DNA from: Promethearchaeota archaeon | GTDB taxonomy: Archaea; Asgardarchaeota; Lokiarchaeia; Sigyniarchaeales; SOKP01 | Length of the DNA stretch: 7,233 nucleotides | Assembly: GCA_030606095.1 (NCBI GenBank) | Contig: JAUWHC010000125.1 | Span: 1 to 7,233, forward strand | Reading direction: 5' to 3' | In this document: piece after piece, positions 6,810 to 7,233 of the stretch | How positions within the stretch are numbered: position 1 is the stretch's first letter | How the letters are laid out: each line of letters begins with the position of its first letter | Position numbers and translations under genes: made by a program | The notes under the pieces: model-generated | What the model saw: the letters and a program-made list of their open reading frames with translations, nothing else | What the model was told of the DNA's origin: nothing | The model's database searches: none

Positions 6810-6941
6810 ATGTATTCTATTGGTGTTGCAACAGATTTGCTCGGAGTATGCGTTAAAACCTTACGAAGGTGGCAAAAGTCAAAAAAAATAAGGTTACAGA
6901 TAAAGTTTAATAATTTAAAATTTATTATAATAATGGTATAA
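6810..6941 (+). pseudogene. Remnant of an IS607-type recombinase: N-terminal MerR-like HTH only
   Basis: The frame encodes 43 residues from an ATG to TAA. Residues 2-27 (YSIGVATDLLGV, then TLRRWQKSKKI) match the MerR/excisionase-type helix-turn-helix that opens IS607-family serine recombinases (TnpA), in which a YSIGEAAKLLGVS-x-x-TLRRWEREGKI-like segment precedes an RTPGGHRR-like wing. Here the wing and the whole catalytic serine-recombinase domain are missing, and the frame runs into A/T-rich sequence (KFNNLKFIIIMV). No tnpB relative is present nearby. A decayed or internally deleted insertion element is the simplest reading. A stand-alone mini-HTH protein is the alternative. The element's boundaries cannot be seen. 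Confidence 0.55.
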
Positions 6942-6997
6942 GTTCAAGATCATTTTTGTATTTTATTCAATAACAATGAGTTGAGAAGGAAATTAGA

Positions 6998-7233
6998 GTT
7001 AGAGCGTGTGTTAGATGTAGGAAATATATGATCATTAATCCGAACGATCCGACTAATCAAAATCAAATAAAATCGTTTGAAAGAGTCCATACAAGTCATA
7101 CATTAATTACTGTAGAACTGAACGAAATTAAAGAATTTTACGAGAAAACACAAACATTAGACGATATTAGCGCTTCTGAATCAGAATTAGCTAGTTTGGA
7201 TAAAGATAAACGTAAAAGAGTAGATAACAAGAA
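6998..7233 (+). CDS. Partial small CxxC/HxxH zinc-binding protein (5' part)
   Basis: The open frame begins after TGA at 6977-6979 and runs off the window. Its first conserved segment, RACVRCRKYMIINPNDPTNQ, is followed by FERVHTSHTLITVELNEIK. Numbered from the GTT at 6998, Cys4, Cys7, His31 and His34 form a likely single zinc site. I associate this short family with Lokiarchaeal genomes; its function is unknown. No ATG, GTG or TTG precedes the CxxC: the first ATG is at 7028, inside the conserved segment. I chose GTT at 6998 because GAAGGA (6985-6990) sits seven bases upstream. ATT at 6992 is the other candidate. The tail (from about residue 46) is charged and low in conserved features. Gene identity is fairly sure; the start is not. 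Confidence 0.6.

Noticed and set aside
1..7233. CRISPR arrays, tRNA or rRNA genes, and a multi-gene defence system.
   Set aside because: No regularly spaced repeats, no cloverleaf-like G+C-rich segment and no effector/nuclease gene set were seen; the helicase alone is not evidence of a defence system.

Overview
The window looks like chromosomal DNA of an archaeon, most plausibly an Asgard archaeon of the Lokiarchaeia type. The sequence is strongly A+T-rich and its short intergenic gaps are almost pure A/T. It has archaeal-style T-tracts at gene ends and at least two TTG starts. The gene content also fits: a longin-like protein with a long helical tail, a Ski2-type archaeal helicase, a DnaJ-type zinc-finger protein without a J domain, and a small CxxC/HxxH protein of a kind I associate with Lokiarchaeal genomes. 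The lineage call rests on recalled family resemblance, not on a search.

Layout. Positions 2-49 (+) hold the last 15 codons of a gene entering from the left, possibly the end of a TGS-domain GTPase. It converges on a minus-strand block that is transcribed from about 4085 down to 76: a 53-residue small protein (3924-4085), an 889-residue Ski2-like SF2 helicase with two cysteine clusters (1194-3863), and a 316-residue longin-like protein (76-1026). A 114-bp A/T-only divergent region (4086-4199) separates this block from the plus-strand genes.

On the plus strand, 4200-5159 encodes a protein with four CxxCxGxG-type motifs and an SSUH2-like overall layout. It ends at a T9 tract. Next comes a two-gene operon, 5321-6067 and 6081-6734. 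Read together, its products resemble one DUF4140/DUF4139 (mucoidy-inhibitor-A-like) protein cut in two. The second gene has its own Shine-Dalgarno sequence overlapping the first gene's stop codon.

The right end (6735-7233) holds a T-tract, an 8-bp inverted repeat, a 43-residue remnant resembling the N-terminal MerR-type helix-turn-helix of an IS607-family recombinase, and the start of a small zinc-binding protein that lacks a normal start codon and runs off the window.

No rRNA, tRNA or CRISPR array was seen. No gene-free stretch exceeds 300 bases. The window mixes unrelated housekeeping-like and poorly characterised genes. I see no convincing multi-gene defence or biosynthetic system. The most unusual items are the split DUF4139 pair and the archaeal SSUH2-like protein.
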